The notes: a model not told the origin generated them from the sequence alone. Positions 49,846-61,633 are shown, numbered from the stretch's first letter. The stretch: 64,000 nucleotides of DNA from Henckelia pumila (GCF_033568475.1 NC_133123.1:156007753-156071752), one strand, 5' to 3'. A program made the numbers and translations.

Positions 49846-52814
49846 CAGAACTGAGATGTTGTCTGGAGTGTTGCCAACACCCTGCGACAACATCTTTTCA
49901 TGCATGTGCATCTTTAGGATCATTAGGCATGTTGCATTCATGCATACACTCTGTTTTGTGAAGTGTTTGATACTTTGTAACCATTTACTAGTTTTCACTC
50001 AGGATTCCTTGCAAAAGTGTTTTACAGTTTAATGAGGATTAATTGATAAAGAGTTCTGACTAAATCACAAAGTAGTAGAGGGATGTTCGTGTATTCCATA
50101 ATCTTGTCCCAAGTGAAAAGTGATTTCGCAAATTCAGAAACTCAAATTAAGAAAAAGGTTCACAATAATCAATTCAATCATCAAATTTGATTGAAAATCA
50201 GAAGCAAATGGAAAAAGCTACCTAAAGGGGTCCGTTGAAGATCGTTCCTTTAGTGTGCAGGCTACCACTTCTGTAATAATGAATTGGATAACAAAATTTT
50301 TTGAGAATCCTGAAGTGTTGCTGGGAGATGTTGCCAACATCATGGATAACACCTCACTTGTCAACATATTTTTTGCATGTGATTGCATTTTATTGCATTG
50401 TTGCACTCTGTTTTTAGACATAATTAGGACATGCATATTTATTTTATGGTGAATATATCTTGCTGAGAAGTTTGAAGTTCGAAATAAGCAAAATTTAGTG
50501 ATTTGCCCAATCCACTAATATTTCGAATTGCTTTGTGATCGAAAGTGTTTTAGTGGAGTTAAATTCAATGTGGAGTTTATCTATGGAAATTTTGTGAAAA
50601 TCAATTGGCTTGATTTATTGCTTTAATTCGGAAATTTATTGCCATAATGATTTCAAACTCCATTTTAACATTGGCAATTGTTACTGTTAGGGAACATTAA
50701 CTGTGACCGAGTGATTAAGCGGTGAAGGGTTTGTTGTTTAGATTTGATCTTATCATCAGAATGTTTTATGGTCTTGTTATTTTTTGCTCACCCTCACCAC
50801 ATTATCATTTCTACAGAATTTTGTCGGTCCTTGCATTATTGTCAAATTCTTTTTTTCTTATTCTAACTGTTCAAAATTTGATGGCAGAGAAGAATTTTGA
50901 TTCAGTGATATTCAAACAGAGATGGGCTACAAAGAAGATGTTGAGCTAGATGTTGACAATACCTCTGACAACATCTTAGAGGATGATTTTTTTTGAGATA
51001 TTTGATGGTCATTGTTACTGCTGTTGATTCATCTTTGATGGTCATTTTTACTGCTGCTGATCCATCGCTTGCATTCTCTGATGAAGGCTCTGAGGAATCT
51101 TCCTCAGAAGCAGATGTTCCATCAGATGCTGCTGACATCTTAGATGAGGAGTATTTGAATATTGTAGAATTTTTCAGAATTCGGAATTTGCTGGCTACTG
51201 TCACTGTTATTACACCTTTCTGTAGGAAGCCGGTGTTGCTGTTTCTGCGGAAGATGTTTTTGCAGGTGTTGCTGACACCCTGAACAACACCTTAGATGAA
51301 AAATACCAAGTAAGACAATCATATTCCTCTGTTTTTTTTTTTTTTCTGAGAATGTTGCAAACGATTGGCAACACTATGCCAATTGTGACTTCTTTGAGGA
51401 CCACACCATTGATTTGAAAGCATATGGCGCACAAAGTCTGGTAAAAATTTTCCAACTCAGAAATATGTTCGCTACTGTGATATATGCTACTCTTTACTTT
51501 AGACTTATGGTCTTGGAATTATACTGAAATTTGACTAAAGCTGTGTCGAACCCTCTTTCGCAAAATTTGGGAAAATTCATGTGAGAGTTCATATTTTCGA
51601 GTTTAGTCCTACTGTGATTAATGGATTCTTTAACTCAACCTAGGTGGAAAAAGATGTGCAGCCTGCTCTTATAAGATAGCTTATGTTCTTTACAAGACTG
51701 CAATCAAGACTTGGACTCCGTCCACAAATTTCACGTTTGTCACCAAACAACAAACTGGTGTGATATTTGCTGTAGGAACTGGAGAAACTTTGAACTTTGG
51801 AAAGCTTGTGTTTTACTACAGTTATGCAATATGCAAACTGTGGGTTGGTACCTTGCATGCTCATGTTTTTTTCTTTGATATTTGTTGTGCTAGTATCTCA
51901 ATATTTTGAAAAACATGATGATGAGCTTTTATCTGCTGTTGTTAAGGTACTGAATCTTGCACCTGCATTACTTAAAGGTAACATGAAATTAGACCTACCT
52001 TGGTCAGAAACAGGTGCTGCTGCAGATGTTGTGGCAGATGTTTCCAACACCTCCCCTGCCACTGCCATATTTGTTCCTCCTACTTTAACTTAACAACTGG
52101 ATTCTGTCTTTGTTCATTTTCAGATGCTGCATGTTGAACATAAGATTTTACAAGCCAAAGCAGACATTGCTTACTATGAAGCTCTTCTGTCTCAATATCT
52201 AATTTTTCCTGGTGTAGGTACCTCTTCTGGACAAAAAAGGGGAGAAGATTTTGAATCTGATGGCTCTAGCTCTGATGGAGAAGATAGTGACTCTGGTTCT
52301 GAAGGAGAAGAAGCTAGTTCTGGCGAAGCAAATGATAGATCATCACAGAGCATTAAGTTTAATTTTTGTTGGTTTATTTTGCTCTGCTCTGATATGTCTT
52401 ATGTTTTTGCTCTGATCTGGTTTTAATCAATGTTAGCTTGTTTGATTATAACTCTCTGATTGGTTAAAAAAAAAATTTCTCTGCTCTGACTTAAGTGTTG
52501 TGAGGAGATGTTAGGAACATCCTCGACAACATCTGTGCTTAGACTAAGGGGAGAATGTATTTTTGAATTCAGGGAGAGAATTGATATTCAAGAGAGTTGT
52601 GATGTGTGCTAAATTGATTAAATGTGTTTTGTGATTCACTTCTATGTATTAAGTATTTTCTGATCTCGCCAAGTGTTGTGTGCAGGTGTTGCCAACATTC
52701 TTGACAACACTCATAATTGAAAGATGATTTGAGAAGTTTGAACTCAGGGGGAGTTCTGAGAATTAATATTCAGGGGGTTGCTGAATTGGTTTTAGGTGCT
52801 TTGTCCAGAAAGGC
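49846..52814 (+). other. Post-pol region of the copia element
   Basis: About 3 kb between RNase H and the polypurine tract. Short plus-strand frames include a Ser/Glu/Asp-rich segment (GEDFESDGSSSDGEDSDSGS, about 52,240-52,340) and hydrophobic pieces. SIRE-type elements often carry an extra ORF here, sometimes called env-like, but I cannot show homology. The region contains about nine copies of the TGTTG/CAACA compound motif. Confidence 0.6.
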
Positions 52815-52828
52815 AAAAAGGGGGAGAT
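52815..52828 (+). other. Polypurine tract of the copia element
   Basis: AAAAAGGGGGAGAT directly precedes the 3' LTR. Confidence 0.88.
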
Positions 52829-54069
52829 TGAAATGATAATTATTCCTTGATATATTTCCATGTTTTGAAAGATTGTATTAATGCGTTTTGCTTTTCTAGG
52901 ATTGTTAATTAATATTGTGTTTTCTATCTATATGTTTGATATATTTTAAACTAGGAATTACTTTGATTTGAATTGAGATAATATAATATTTCTAGATTTA
53001 AAATATGGTTGATTGGGTTAATTATTTTGTAGGAGATATTATGCACTTATCATAATATATATTTATCTCCTAACTTATCTTTGTTTTCTTATCAATGTAG
53101 ATTCAAGTTTGAATTAAAGAAACAAGATCAAGCCCTTTTTGGAGATAAAATTGGAAGACATTCACGTTGAATAAATAGGAGAGCAGATCGAAAAGTGTGG
53201 AGTGCAGAATAGAGCGAGCGAGAGCAGAGAAACACATATACTGCACAAGAGAGAGTTTCACGTCGAAAATTCAGAGACTCATTCATGAGAAATAAAGAGC
53301 TCTGAATTACATAAGAAGATTGGAGTTTTCTGTATTGCCGTGAAACTTTTCGAGAACACTTGAAGATTACACTTGCAAGAATGTTGATCGAAAGACCTTT
53401 TGTGGTTCTCGAATTTTGGCAATCAGGATCAATTTCTTTTGGTTTTATCGTTTTGCTTTTCGTGATTTTCGTTGATGCCTTGAAGGTTTGAGAGCACTGA
53501 AGATTGGTGATCGAAGCTGTGTTGCTCTCGTATTTTGGCATCAAGGATCAACTCCTATCTTGGGTTTTTTTGTTCTACTTTCAGTAGACTTTTAAGGGAG
53601 TTGTTTTTATTCATTCTTTATTTTCTCACATGATTGAGAAAATTGATTTTTGAAATAATTCACTAGTTTTAGGGTTTGTAAAACTCTTTGATTATTTTCT
53701 AGTGAAAGTTTTGCCCTGAGGCGCTGCAAGAGTATTTTATACTCTTGCTTAAATATTTGAGTCTGATTTGTTTGGTTGCTTATCTATTTTATTCATTGCT
53801 TTAAAAAATTCTGATGCATGTTAATCAAGGTGTTATTGAAGATGTTGTCAACACCTAGTGACAACATCTGAATCTGTTTTATGTGCAACCTTTTATTACT
53901 TTAGTACTTGTGCATATTTACTCTTGATTATTTTTATTGTTGGTTTACTGTTAGTTTGCTGTTACTATTCATGTTTTAATATTTTCGCTGCATGTTGAGT
54001 AGGATGTTGTCAACACCTAGTGACAACATCTGATTCTAATAATTTTTATGAACCATGATATCCCTTATA
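52829..54069 (+). repeat. 3' LTR of the copia element
   Basis: 1,241 bp, without the MITE present in the 5' LTR. It contains two copies of the TGTTG/CAACA motif (53,828-53,870 and 54,002-54,032). Confidence 0.92.
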
Positions 54070-54074
54070 AAGAC

Positions 54075-56426
54075 AAACAAAAATGTTAAAACATTAGCAT
54101 ATCTAGCCAAGTGTCACTCACAATTTACCTTCGCAATCTTTTATATTTGATAATTAAATAAATCATGATATAGCCATCTGAAAAGTTATTAAATATATAT
54201 ACATCTTTTTTCATTATATTAACACCAAAGAGTCATATCGTTCACCACTATCTTTTTGTTGTGAAATCGATTTTTCACAATTTTCATACTGAAAATGTTA
54301 TCTCTATTATCTTTGCAGTTAATCATAATCATCAAGTGTCATTTGCTTTAGATATAGCATTTATATTTGAGCAAAACTACTTAGTTGAGATTGATCAAGT
54401 AGTTAATTGAATTGCAGATTCACACTTAAAAAAACACGCTGATTAGCGACTAAAATTTAAAATTCCTAACTTTAGCGACGAATAAATTACACGCAAAATC
54501 GTCGCTAATTCGAATTTAATGATGGTTTTATGACTTAATAAACCGTCGCTAAAAAACGATTTTTCTTGTATTGATCAATTACATTTCTTTTGTTCGTCAT
54601 CCTATACTTGATGCTACATATATAAGTATACATTACATACCATGATACCAGGAAAGTGCATCTTTACATTATTGAAATCGATAGAGAATTTCATTCAATG
54701 ATGCAAAGCTAATCTCATCAGGAGAAATTACAATTTTAGTCATTTTTGTTTAGATTTATTTTATTGTGTTATAAGAACTTCAAAATTAAGTGTGCTTGAA
54801 TTAGGACAATAATAGAATGAGTGGCCCTGGAAAGTTTCTCATCAAATCTGGGGAGTTGCAAAATCAACTTGAATGACTAAAATTGTAGTTATTTCACTCG
54901 CATGATGTGTGTTTTCATTAGTCCTAACTCCATAACAGAGGTCTTGCCATTTATATATAGTTTGTAAAAATATATATGCATCATATACTTTTATTTTTTT
55001 TTATATAAAAAAAAACGCCTATTGCCTATAAATTAATTAGAAGGTCCCCAAAATCAGTCTCCAAGATATGCGGTTCATCTTTTTCATCAAAATTTTGGTT
55101 CTTTTTATATATGCTGACATATGCCCTACACTCTACACATTTAAAAAAGATGACGATGATGATGATTCAAGAGGATCCTAGGATTTCATCTATTATTATT
55201 ATCATCGTAAAATTTTTATGAGATGATCACACGAGTCAATTTTGTGATACGAAACTCTTATTTGTGTTGTCTATGAAAAATTATTAATTTTTATATCAAA
55301 ATTATTATTTTATATTTTAAATATGGATATGATTGACAATTCTCACGATACAATCTATGAGACAATTTGATCATATATCTATTTATTGTTGCTGATATTT
55401 TTATTATTATTTGGATTAGTATATGTTTATCCAATAATTCCAATAACATCTCTATATTTAAAAATTTGTAAATATATTGGAAAAAGACAAGCCAAATTGG
55501 GTGTGCATATCTTTGGTCATGGATTTCATTGTGGACAAACAACATCATTACCACATCTTGGGGTGTGCCTTCTGATCTGTAATATTTTTTTTTACACATG
55601 CAAATGTATCCTTTGAGAATCGACTGTATAGATTTTGATGTGATGCAATACCCATTTTCCACCTTGATTTTCGTAGAATTAATTCCATGAATAGTTCAGT
55701 ATATTATGTCACAATATTATGAATAAATGAACATTACACCATAGACAATTTATTTTGCATTTTTAGTTATGTACGTCAGTTTATTTGTGATTTTATTTTT
55801 CTATGTTATCAAAATCAGGTCCAATCTTATATTTTTAAATTTTTGATAATTTTTATTTTTTTCTCCATGAAAATGTTAACGTGACACCCTAACCTGCATG
55901 TGAGTGTTATATTGATATAAATTTATCATCATATCGCTGTCAGATCGAAAAAAGAAAAAAAATATTTAAAAATAAACAAAAACAAAACAAACTATGTTAG
56001 ATACTAAGAATGAGATTTGATAACACGGGAAATCAAATTCACATATAAACAAAGTAGTAATTTTTTATTTTTATTTTTTACAAAAAATGAGTATATATAT
56101 ATATATATATATATATATTCTAACGTGATTCACTAAAAAATATTTTTATGTCAAAATTATTATACGTTGAATCAAAGATGTGTCTCATAAAATATCCCGT
56201 AAAACATGCCACATGCGTTTTTACATTTATTTTTAATATATGAGAAGGGACAATTATTTTGTCACACGTCTCGTTGGTAGGCCAGCAAATAAAAATTTCC
56301 AATTTATTAATATTTTGTATCATTAATAGGCCGGCTACTAATTATAAGCTTCTATACCTAATTATATTGTTCCACAGCCCATAGTATGTGCCTAGACTTA
56401 ATAATGCTTTTTCTTTGTTGTATTTA
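54075..56426. other. AT-rich gene-free region
   Basis: No supported gene. It contains a decayed CACTA-like fragment (54,421-54,574), weak traces of the GTCTCA dispersed repeat (55,190-55,370 and 56,120-56,210) and a (TA)n run at about 56,094-56,117. Confidence 0.5.
54421..54574. mobile_element. Decayed CACTA-like fragment
   Basis: Several TTAGCGAC/GTCGCTAA words in both orientations resemble the subterminal repeats of plant CACTA elements. The right end AAAAAACGATTTTTCTTGTA read inward is close to the canonical CACTACAAGAAAAA terminus. The left end is degraded and no transposase is present. Confidence 0.45.
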
Positions 56427-57037
56427 GAGGGTGTTTGGCAGAGCTTAAAAGCTCTTTCAAACAGCTTATAAGCTGTTTTAGAGCTTTTAAGCTCTGAAAA
56501 TGTGTTTGGTAAATTTTTTTAAAAACAGCTTATAAGCTGTCAAAATAAGTTGTTTGACAGCTTATAAGCTGTTTTTAAAAAAGCAAGGGGGGAGGTACTT
56601 TTTTAAAAAAGATCTTATTTTAATATTTCATATCTCTAAAATATCCTTGAATATTTTAATAAATCTCTATCTTATCCTCCACTTATTAAATATTAAATAT
56701 TATTTTAAAAAAATTACAAATCACATAAATTTTTCTAAAAATAAAATATTAAAACAATTTTATTTTTTTAATATAAGTTTATTCTAAAACTATTTTCGTA
56801 TGTGTATAACTCAAAATATTATTTTCTTAGAATTATACCCTTTTTGGTAATTTTGACAATAAAAAGATCTTATAATACCAAACATATCAATATCTTTAAG
56901 TTATTTAAAATAAGTTTACCCAAACACTTTAACAGCTTATTTTTAAAATAAGTTCTAACAGCTTATAAGCTCGTAAAACAGCTTTTAAGCTCTAAGAGCT
57001 TATAAGCTCTTTTTAATAAGCTTAGTCAAACACCCTC
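56427..57037. mobile_element. Tourist-like (PIF/Harbinger) MITE
   Basis: 611 bp with inverted ends GAGGGTGTTTGGCAGAGCTT and, from the right, GAGGGTGTTTGACTAAGCTT. TTA flanks both sides (56,424-56,426 and 57,038-57,040). Arms contain many AGCTTATAAGCT palindromes, and the element folds back over much of its length. Confidence 0.8.
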
Positions 57038-57040
57038 TTA

Positions 57041-58363
57041 GTGTATGTTATTTATTGACTTATTCGACTCATTCCATTATATCTTAAGCGTGATAAGCCA
57101 ATTATTTGCGTATGTGGGTCTATACTTTTTTTTAAATATAAATCTCGTATCGTATGACAAAACAAAATTGAATTATTGAATCTATCTAATTAATAGAATT
57201 ATCTTGTTAACAGACATCTTTTTATGCGAAAATTCGATGTGACGCATACGGGTTGATTTCGATTGAACGTGCATGCATTGCGTAATTTAATTAGAAACCG
57301 ATGGATTGAATGGAAGACACATCACAAATAGACACGGGTTTAATAATTTCTAAAAATTAAATTTGTATGAGTGAGAAATGAATAAATAAAATAAAAATAA
57401 GTCAATCGAATCAAGGGTGAAAAGTAGCTAGATTCCCCCACATTTAAAATGTTCCAAGGTAATATTTTAGAAATTATTGAATAAATTAAGCACTTTGAAC
57501 TTGAATTTCTGGTTGGTACTTGGTAGTGTTGTTATTGAAAGAAGCAAATTATTGTATTTTGAAAGACGGTTATCTGATTATCTCATCTCCGAAGTATTAT
57601 AAATTGTCTTAAAGATATAGACAATCTAATTTTTATATTAATTTAACCCGATATAGATCAAAAACTATTTTAGTGTCACCTAATTAATCAATGCCCAACA
57701 AGATTTATTGTAAAATGAGTTTGCATCTGAATTGATCATATTGAAACACATCTTGTTCGATCCTCTTGTTTTTTTTTTTTTTACTATATATATTCGAGTG
57801 TACTGAATAAATTTTTGGCTACATTTTGAATCAATGTTCCTTAAGCATTTGCAAGAGAGAGCTAGCAAGCAAATCAATTATCTTGAAGAAATATTTAAAC
57901 TTCTCAATTTCTCATATAAAAAATATAACTATCATATCCCCAATTAAGAAAACATTAAATCCTTATATAATTTTAATTTCCACATCAAAAAAGAATAAAT
58001 GAACATTCTATATGAGGCAACATCTCTTATCTCACAAGTCTTTTCATGCTTATCTCTTTAATTGTGGTGCATTAAAGATGCAATATTAATGGAGGCTCGA
58101 CCCATACACATAACAAGGTACCATGCATTATTTTGGGAACGTGTTTGTTATCTTGATAATGATAATGATTCTACTGCCCATTATACGATAAGTCGATACT
58201 CCTCCTCCTCATATATATATTAACACAAATTTAAAAAAAAAATAGAAAAATAAATTTTTACAAAAAAAAAATTTCCATTTCAACCTTATTTAACGAGTGT
58301 TTTAATAAGACGAAAAAATTGTTGGAAACAGTTAACATATTTATACACCCCTAGCTCGTAGAT
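57041..58363. other. AT-rich intergenic DNA
   Basis: I see no gene or definable repeat apart from homopolymer runs. Confidence 0.5.
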
Positions 58364-58381
58364 AAGATGATGGAGTATATA

Positions 58382-58601
58382 GCCTTTGAGAGGTATTCAA
58401 GTTGGTGGAGTAGGTGAACTTTTGGTCAGAGGTTAGGAGTTCAATTTCCCATATCAACACCTTCTTGGATTAGCCTGTCACACATGACTTGCCTAGTGTG
58501 GTTTATCTGATTAACGTAGTTTGCAGGCTATTGCGTTAGTTCGGAGGTTTACCAAGTCCGCACCAAAGGTACCGGCTGCGGGTTTTCATGTCACAAAAAA
58601 A
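58382..58601 (+). mobile_element. tRNA-derived SINE with 18-base target duplication
   Basis: The 220-bp insert has a pol III-type head: an A-box-like stretch near 58,395-58,415 (CAAGTTGGTGGAGTAGG) and a B-box-like GGAGTTCAATTTCCC near 58,435. It ends in an A-run. It is flanked by a perfect AAGATGATGGAGTATATA duplication (58,364-58,381 and 58,602-58,619), the hallmark of LINE-machinery insertion. Confidence 0.85.
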
Positions 58602-58619
58602 AAGATGATGGAGTATATA

Positions 58620-60490
58620 TATATGTTAAATCAATATATTTGGATAAGATAATGAGAAATTACAATAATCTCTCATAGTTTTTGAACCAAACATTTGATA
58701 GAACAAGAATGAAGAATCAATCAATGTCCTTCGTCCAAACCAAGCGGCGTCTTAAAGATATTGGTAAACTAATAAAATAGTACAAAAAATAATACGAAGT
58801 ATATGGAAACTCATGAACTATATATTTTGGACGGATGAAAAAAATACGGGCTTTATATTTGTGACTGGAGATAGTACTTTCACGAAACAAATCAAATCTT
58901 AAACAGAGGTACTTGTACATGTTGAGGCAAACACCCTAGCCTAGGTTCAATAATATACCTTTTATTCACTTAGGAAACATATACTTCATAAAAAGTTTTG
59001 ATGTAACGGCCTCAGATTTCTTTGTCATGGGAAAAACATGATAATGTTCCTGTGCTCCAATTTAAAGATTCCACGCAAACCATGATACAAATTGAATTAG
59101 TAGTAAGTAAAGTTTGTGACAATCTTGTCAATTATAAATCATCAAAATCGCGTGACACGAAAAACAGAGGGTTATACATAACACATACTCAATATTTCAT
59201 TTTTTATAACTAGTATTTGTATGTTTTTCGCTTGCGTGATGATTCCACGAACGGAACGATACAGTGCAATTAATTGAGCAAGAATAATATCATTGCACAC
59301 TTTTTTGTGATATATTGACTGTATAATCATTGGACTAATATAACATCAGTGCCTATTTTTTTTCCAACCGATAACACTGAACATGACTTTTTCCCCACAT
59401 GCAGATCAGACATTTAACAAACATCATACCTAGCTAGGCCGATCGAATAGAACTTGGATCTCTGTTGCATGAAACTATACAAGGATGCAATGAAGACATG
59501 TATCCGTCCATGCTGTACGTTTGCGTTTTGAGCTTCGTAGCATCGCCTTTCGAACATGGGAAATGAATGAATACCACATAAAAAAAAGATGTATAAGTAA
59601 AGTGTGTGGTTTCAAAGGAACTTATATAAACATGTTCATATATAAAAGCAAAAGCAAATCAAGAAAGCATCAATTAGTATACAGTACTGTACTATATGTT
59701 CTATGTTTCTTGTTATGGTATGTGGGACTGCCGCATATATGTATGTACGTATGTAACACAATCAGGGTGTGTCCTATAACCAAAATAAAATCGTTACTAA
59801 TTGAATCAAGAAAATTCAGGAGAAAGCGGGAATGTTGGATTCGAGTGCGCAATTATCTTCTGTGAACCCCAAGGAGGAAATGTACTTAGGTAGTATTTTG
59901 AAGAGTTTTTATGAAGCATTTTTCGACTTTTCTTCACAAAATTTCAAAAAAATTTTAAGAAAAAGCTGAAAAGTGTTTTCTAAAACTATCTCAAACACTA
60001 CTTTAGTATATCGTCATATGCATGTGTCATGTACAGAACATTAGTCAGATACTCAAGTCAACACTACCTCGAAAGAGAACGAGAGTCTAAAATATGAGAA
60101 ATGAGAGTTTCTTCTTGAAATGTGAATAAATAATCTATTTATGGGCTTGAAGCAAAAAGATTCTTTATTTGGCCTTGAGTCATGTGTGGGCTAAACTAGA
60201 TGGGGCTTAGCCCAATGGACTAATTAATTAAATAAATTGGGCATAATTAAGTACCCATCGGCCATCTCATTACAAGCCAAGAGAAGTTCCCAATTTGATA
60301 ACTCTCTCTTTTGGTATGCAAAATCGTAGTGTCTAAATTGTGCTGTTCACGCACGCAACTTGTACTAGTGAATAATAACTAAAATAATTTATTCTAAAAA
60401 ATAAAATATTCAAATAATTTTGTTGTTTTAATTGTAAAACAATGGAATTTGCGGGAACTTAGCCTCTATTTTTGCATCTAATGTTATTTA
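58620..60490. other. AT-rich intergenic DNA
   Basis: No supported gene. Frames such as 58,717-58,920 and 59,521-59,865 have no recognisable motif and no splice-linked neighbours. Confidence 0.45.
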
Positions 60491-60497
60491 TTTTCGC

Positions 60498-60665
60498 CCA
60501 CAGGGCATAGGCGAGTTGATAAGGTCTGATGTGACGTGTGAAGAAATTTCCCAGCGTTGCGGGTTCGATCCTCATATGGGCATTTTTGGGGTCTCCTTCA
60601 GGATCAACCCTTTTGAAATATTATTTATTTGCAGTCATCTCTCTTATATTTGTCTTTTTTTGTCA
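60498..60665 (+). mobile_element. SINE-like element
   Basis: GGGCATAGGCGAGTTGATAA (about 60,503) resembles a tRNA A box, and GCGGGTTCGATCCTCAT (about 60,558) a B box, at pol III-like spacing. The tail end and target duplication are not clear, so borders are approximate. A tRNA gene proper is excluded by the lack of a cloverleaf. Confidence 0.5.
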
Positions 60666-60744
60666 TTTACCTCTCTTTCGTGTTATTATTTTTATACTTC
60701 ATTCATAAGAGAGATAAATGTTATATATATATATATATATATAT

Positions 60745-60887
60745 AGAGTTTTTTTATGGTGCCCAACACTATATGCCCACTTCATGCCCCACCATGTACA
60801 AGTCAACTCATCTATTGTACCGGTCAACTCATCTATTGTACATGGTGGGCATGAAGTGGGCATATAGTATAGGGCACCATGAAAGAA

Positions 60888-60891
<4 letters not shown>
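60745..60891. mobile_element. Fold-back MITE between TA runs (distinct relative)
   Basis: Inverted arms (GAGTTTTTTTATGGTGCCC ... and ... GGGCACCATGAAAGAACTC, with ATGCCCACTTCATGCCC inside) flank a centre in which GTCAACTCATCTATTGTAC is directly repeated. (TA)n tracts lie on both sides. The layout matches copies 1 and 2 of the other family, but the arm sequence differs. Confidence 0.7.

Positions 60892-60924
<33 letters not shown>
60892..60924. repeat. (TA)n microsatellite
   Basis: A pure TA run separating two fold-back elements. Confidence 0.95.
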
Positions 60925-60927
<3 letters not shown>

Positions 60928-61069
60928 TTTTGCTATCCTGCCCACCTAATGTGCCCACCATGAGGTGACACTCAACTATTGGACGCACAATTCATAACAT
61001 CCAATAGTTGAGTGTCACCTCATGGTGGGCACATTAGGTGGGCAGTGAGTGGGCAGGATAACAAAATTG
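60925..61069. mobile_element. Fold-back MITE inserted in a TA run (copy 2)
   Basis: Arms GAGTTTTGCTATCCTGCCC / GGGCAGGATAACAAAATTG and the inner CATGAGGTGACACTCAACTA pair over about 65 bp around the loop CGCACAATTCATAACA. Arms match copy 1 at 21,264-21,421. The loop is the reverse complement of that copy's loop with one change. Confidence 0.75.
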
Positions 61070-61633
61070 TATATATATATATATTGCATGCTAGCTTCAT
61101 TAGTGTTGCAAATGAAGAATTTATTAAGCTACATTTATTGTATGTTTCATCAAATTTCGTTGGACTTAGGTGACAATATATGAATCTTTCTATAACTTTT
61201 AATTTTCAAATTTATTTTCGTGCAAATTCGGTTTACTTGATTACCAATCGAAATAATCGATATCAGTTCAGTTCAATTTTTTATATAAAAAAAAATCATT
61301 TGGCCCGATTTATAAAAATTTCGGTTTATTCGATTCAGTTGAACCAAATGCTTAAATTTTAAATTAAAAAAAAAATTGTGAAGGAAATTGTATAGGAAAA
61401 AAAATACAAGTAGAATGTGTATACGACGCCGTTTGACAAGGATAAAAGAGAGGTCATTCCAGCACTACAAAACCCTAAACCCCCATTCCTCAGCTTCAGC
61501 CAAAACCTTTTCCACCATTTCTAATTATTATATATTATTATTATTTTTTTTCAGAAAGAACACTTCAATTCGATCCGATTCTTTGATATACGCATGGTTG
61601 AATTTTACTAGCTACTGATGTTGCTGGGTTTGG
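61070..61633 (+). promoter_or_regulatory. Promoter/leader region of the topoisomerase gene
   Basis: AT-rich upstream DNA, then a leader-like stretch from about 61,430 (ACAAAACCCTAAACCCCCA, with an AAACCCTA telo-box-like word common in plant growth-related promoters). An out-of-frame upstream ORF (61,618-61,683) overlaps the main start. Confidence 0.45.

Larger units (their letters stand above)
44495..54069 (+). mobile_element. Ty1/copia LTR retrotransposon, internally deleted (SIRE-like architecture)
   Basis: LTRs at 44,495-46,196 (including a later MITE) and 52,829-54,069 start TGAAA and end near ATCCCTTACA / ATCCCTTATA. Flanks AAGGC and AAGAC agree at four of five bases. By eye the LTRs differ at roughly thirty positions over about 1.25 kb (about 2.6%), older than both gypsy insertions. 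The element has an initiator-Met PBS, zinc knuckles, protease, GAG-pre-integrase, integrase, RT and RNase H in copia order, then about 2.9 kb of extra sequence before the polypurine tract. Long LTRs and a long post-pol region recall the SIRE/Maximus branch. Gag N-terminus, most of RT and part of RNase H are missing, so it is defective. Confidence 0.92.

Noticed and set aside
58981-59215. Solo LTR suspected from a TGTAACGGCC start
   Set aside because: No matching CA end, target duplication or second copy in the window.
59521-59865. 114-codon frame
   Set aside because: No motif or homology recognised; lysine-rich composition typical of AT-rich non-coding DNA.
60498-60600. tRNA gene
   Set aside because: Box-like words are present but no acceptor stem or anticodon arm pairs; SINE-like reading preferred.
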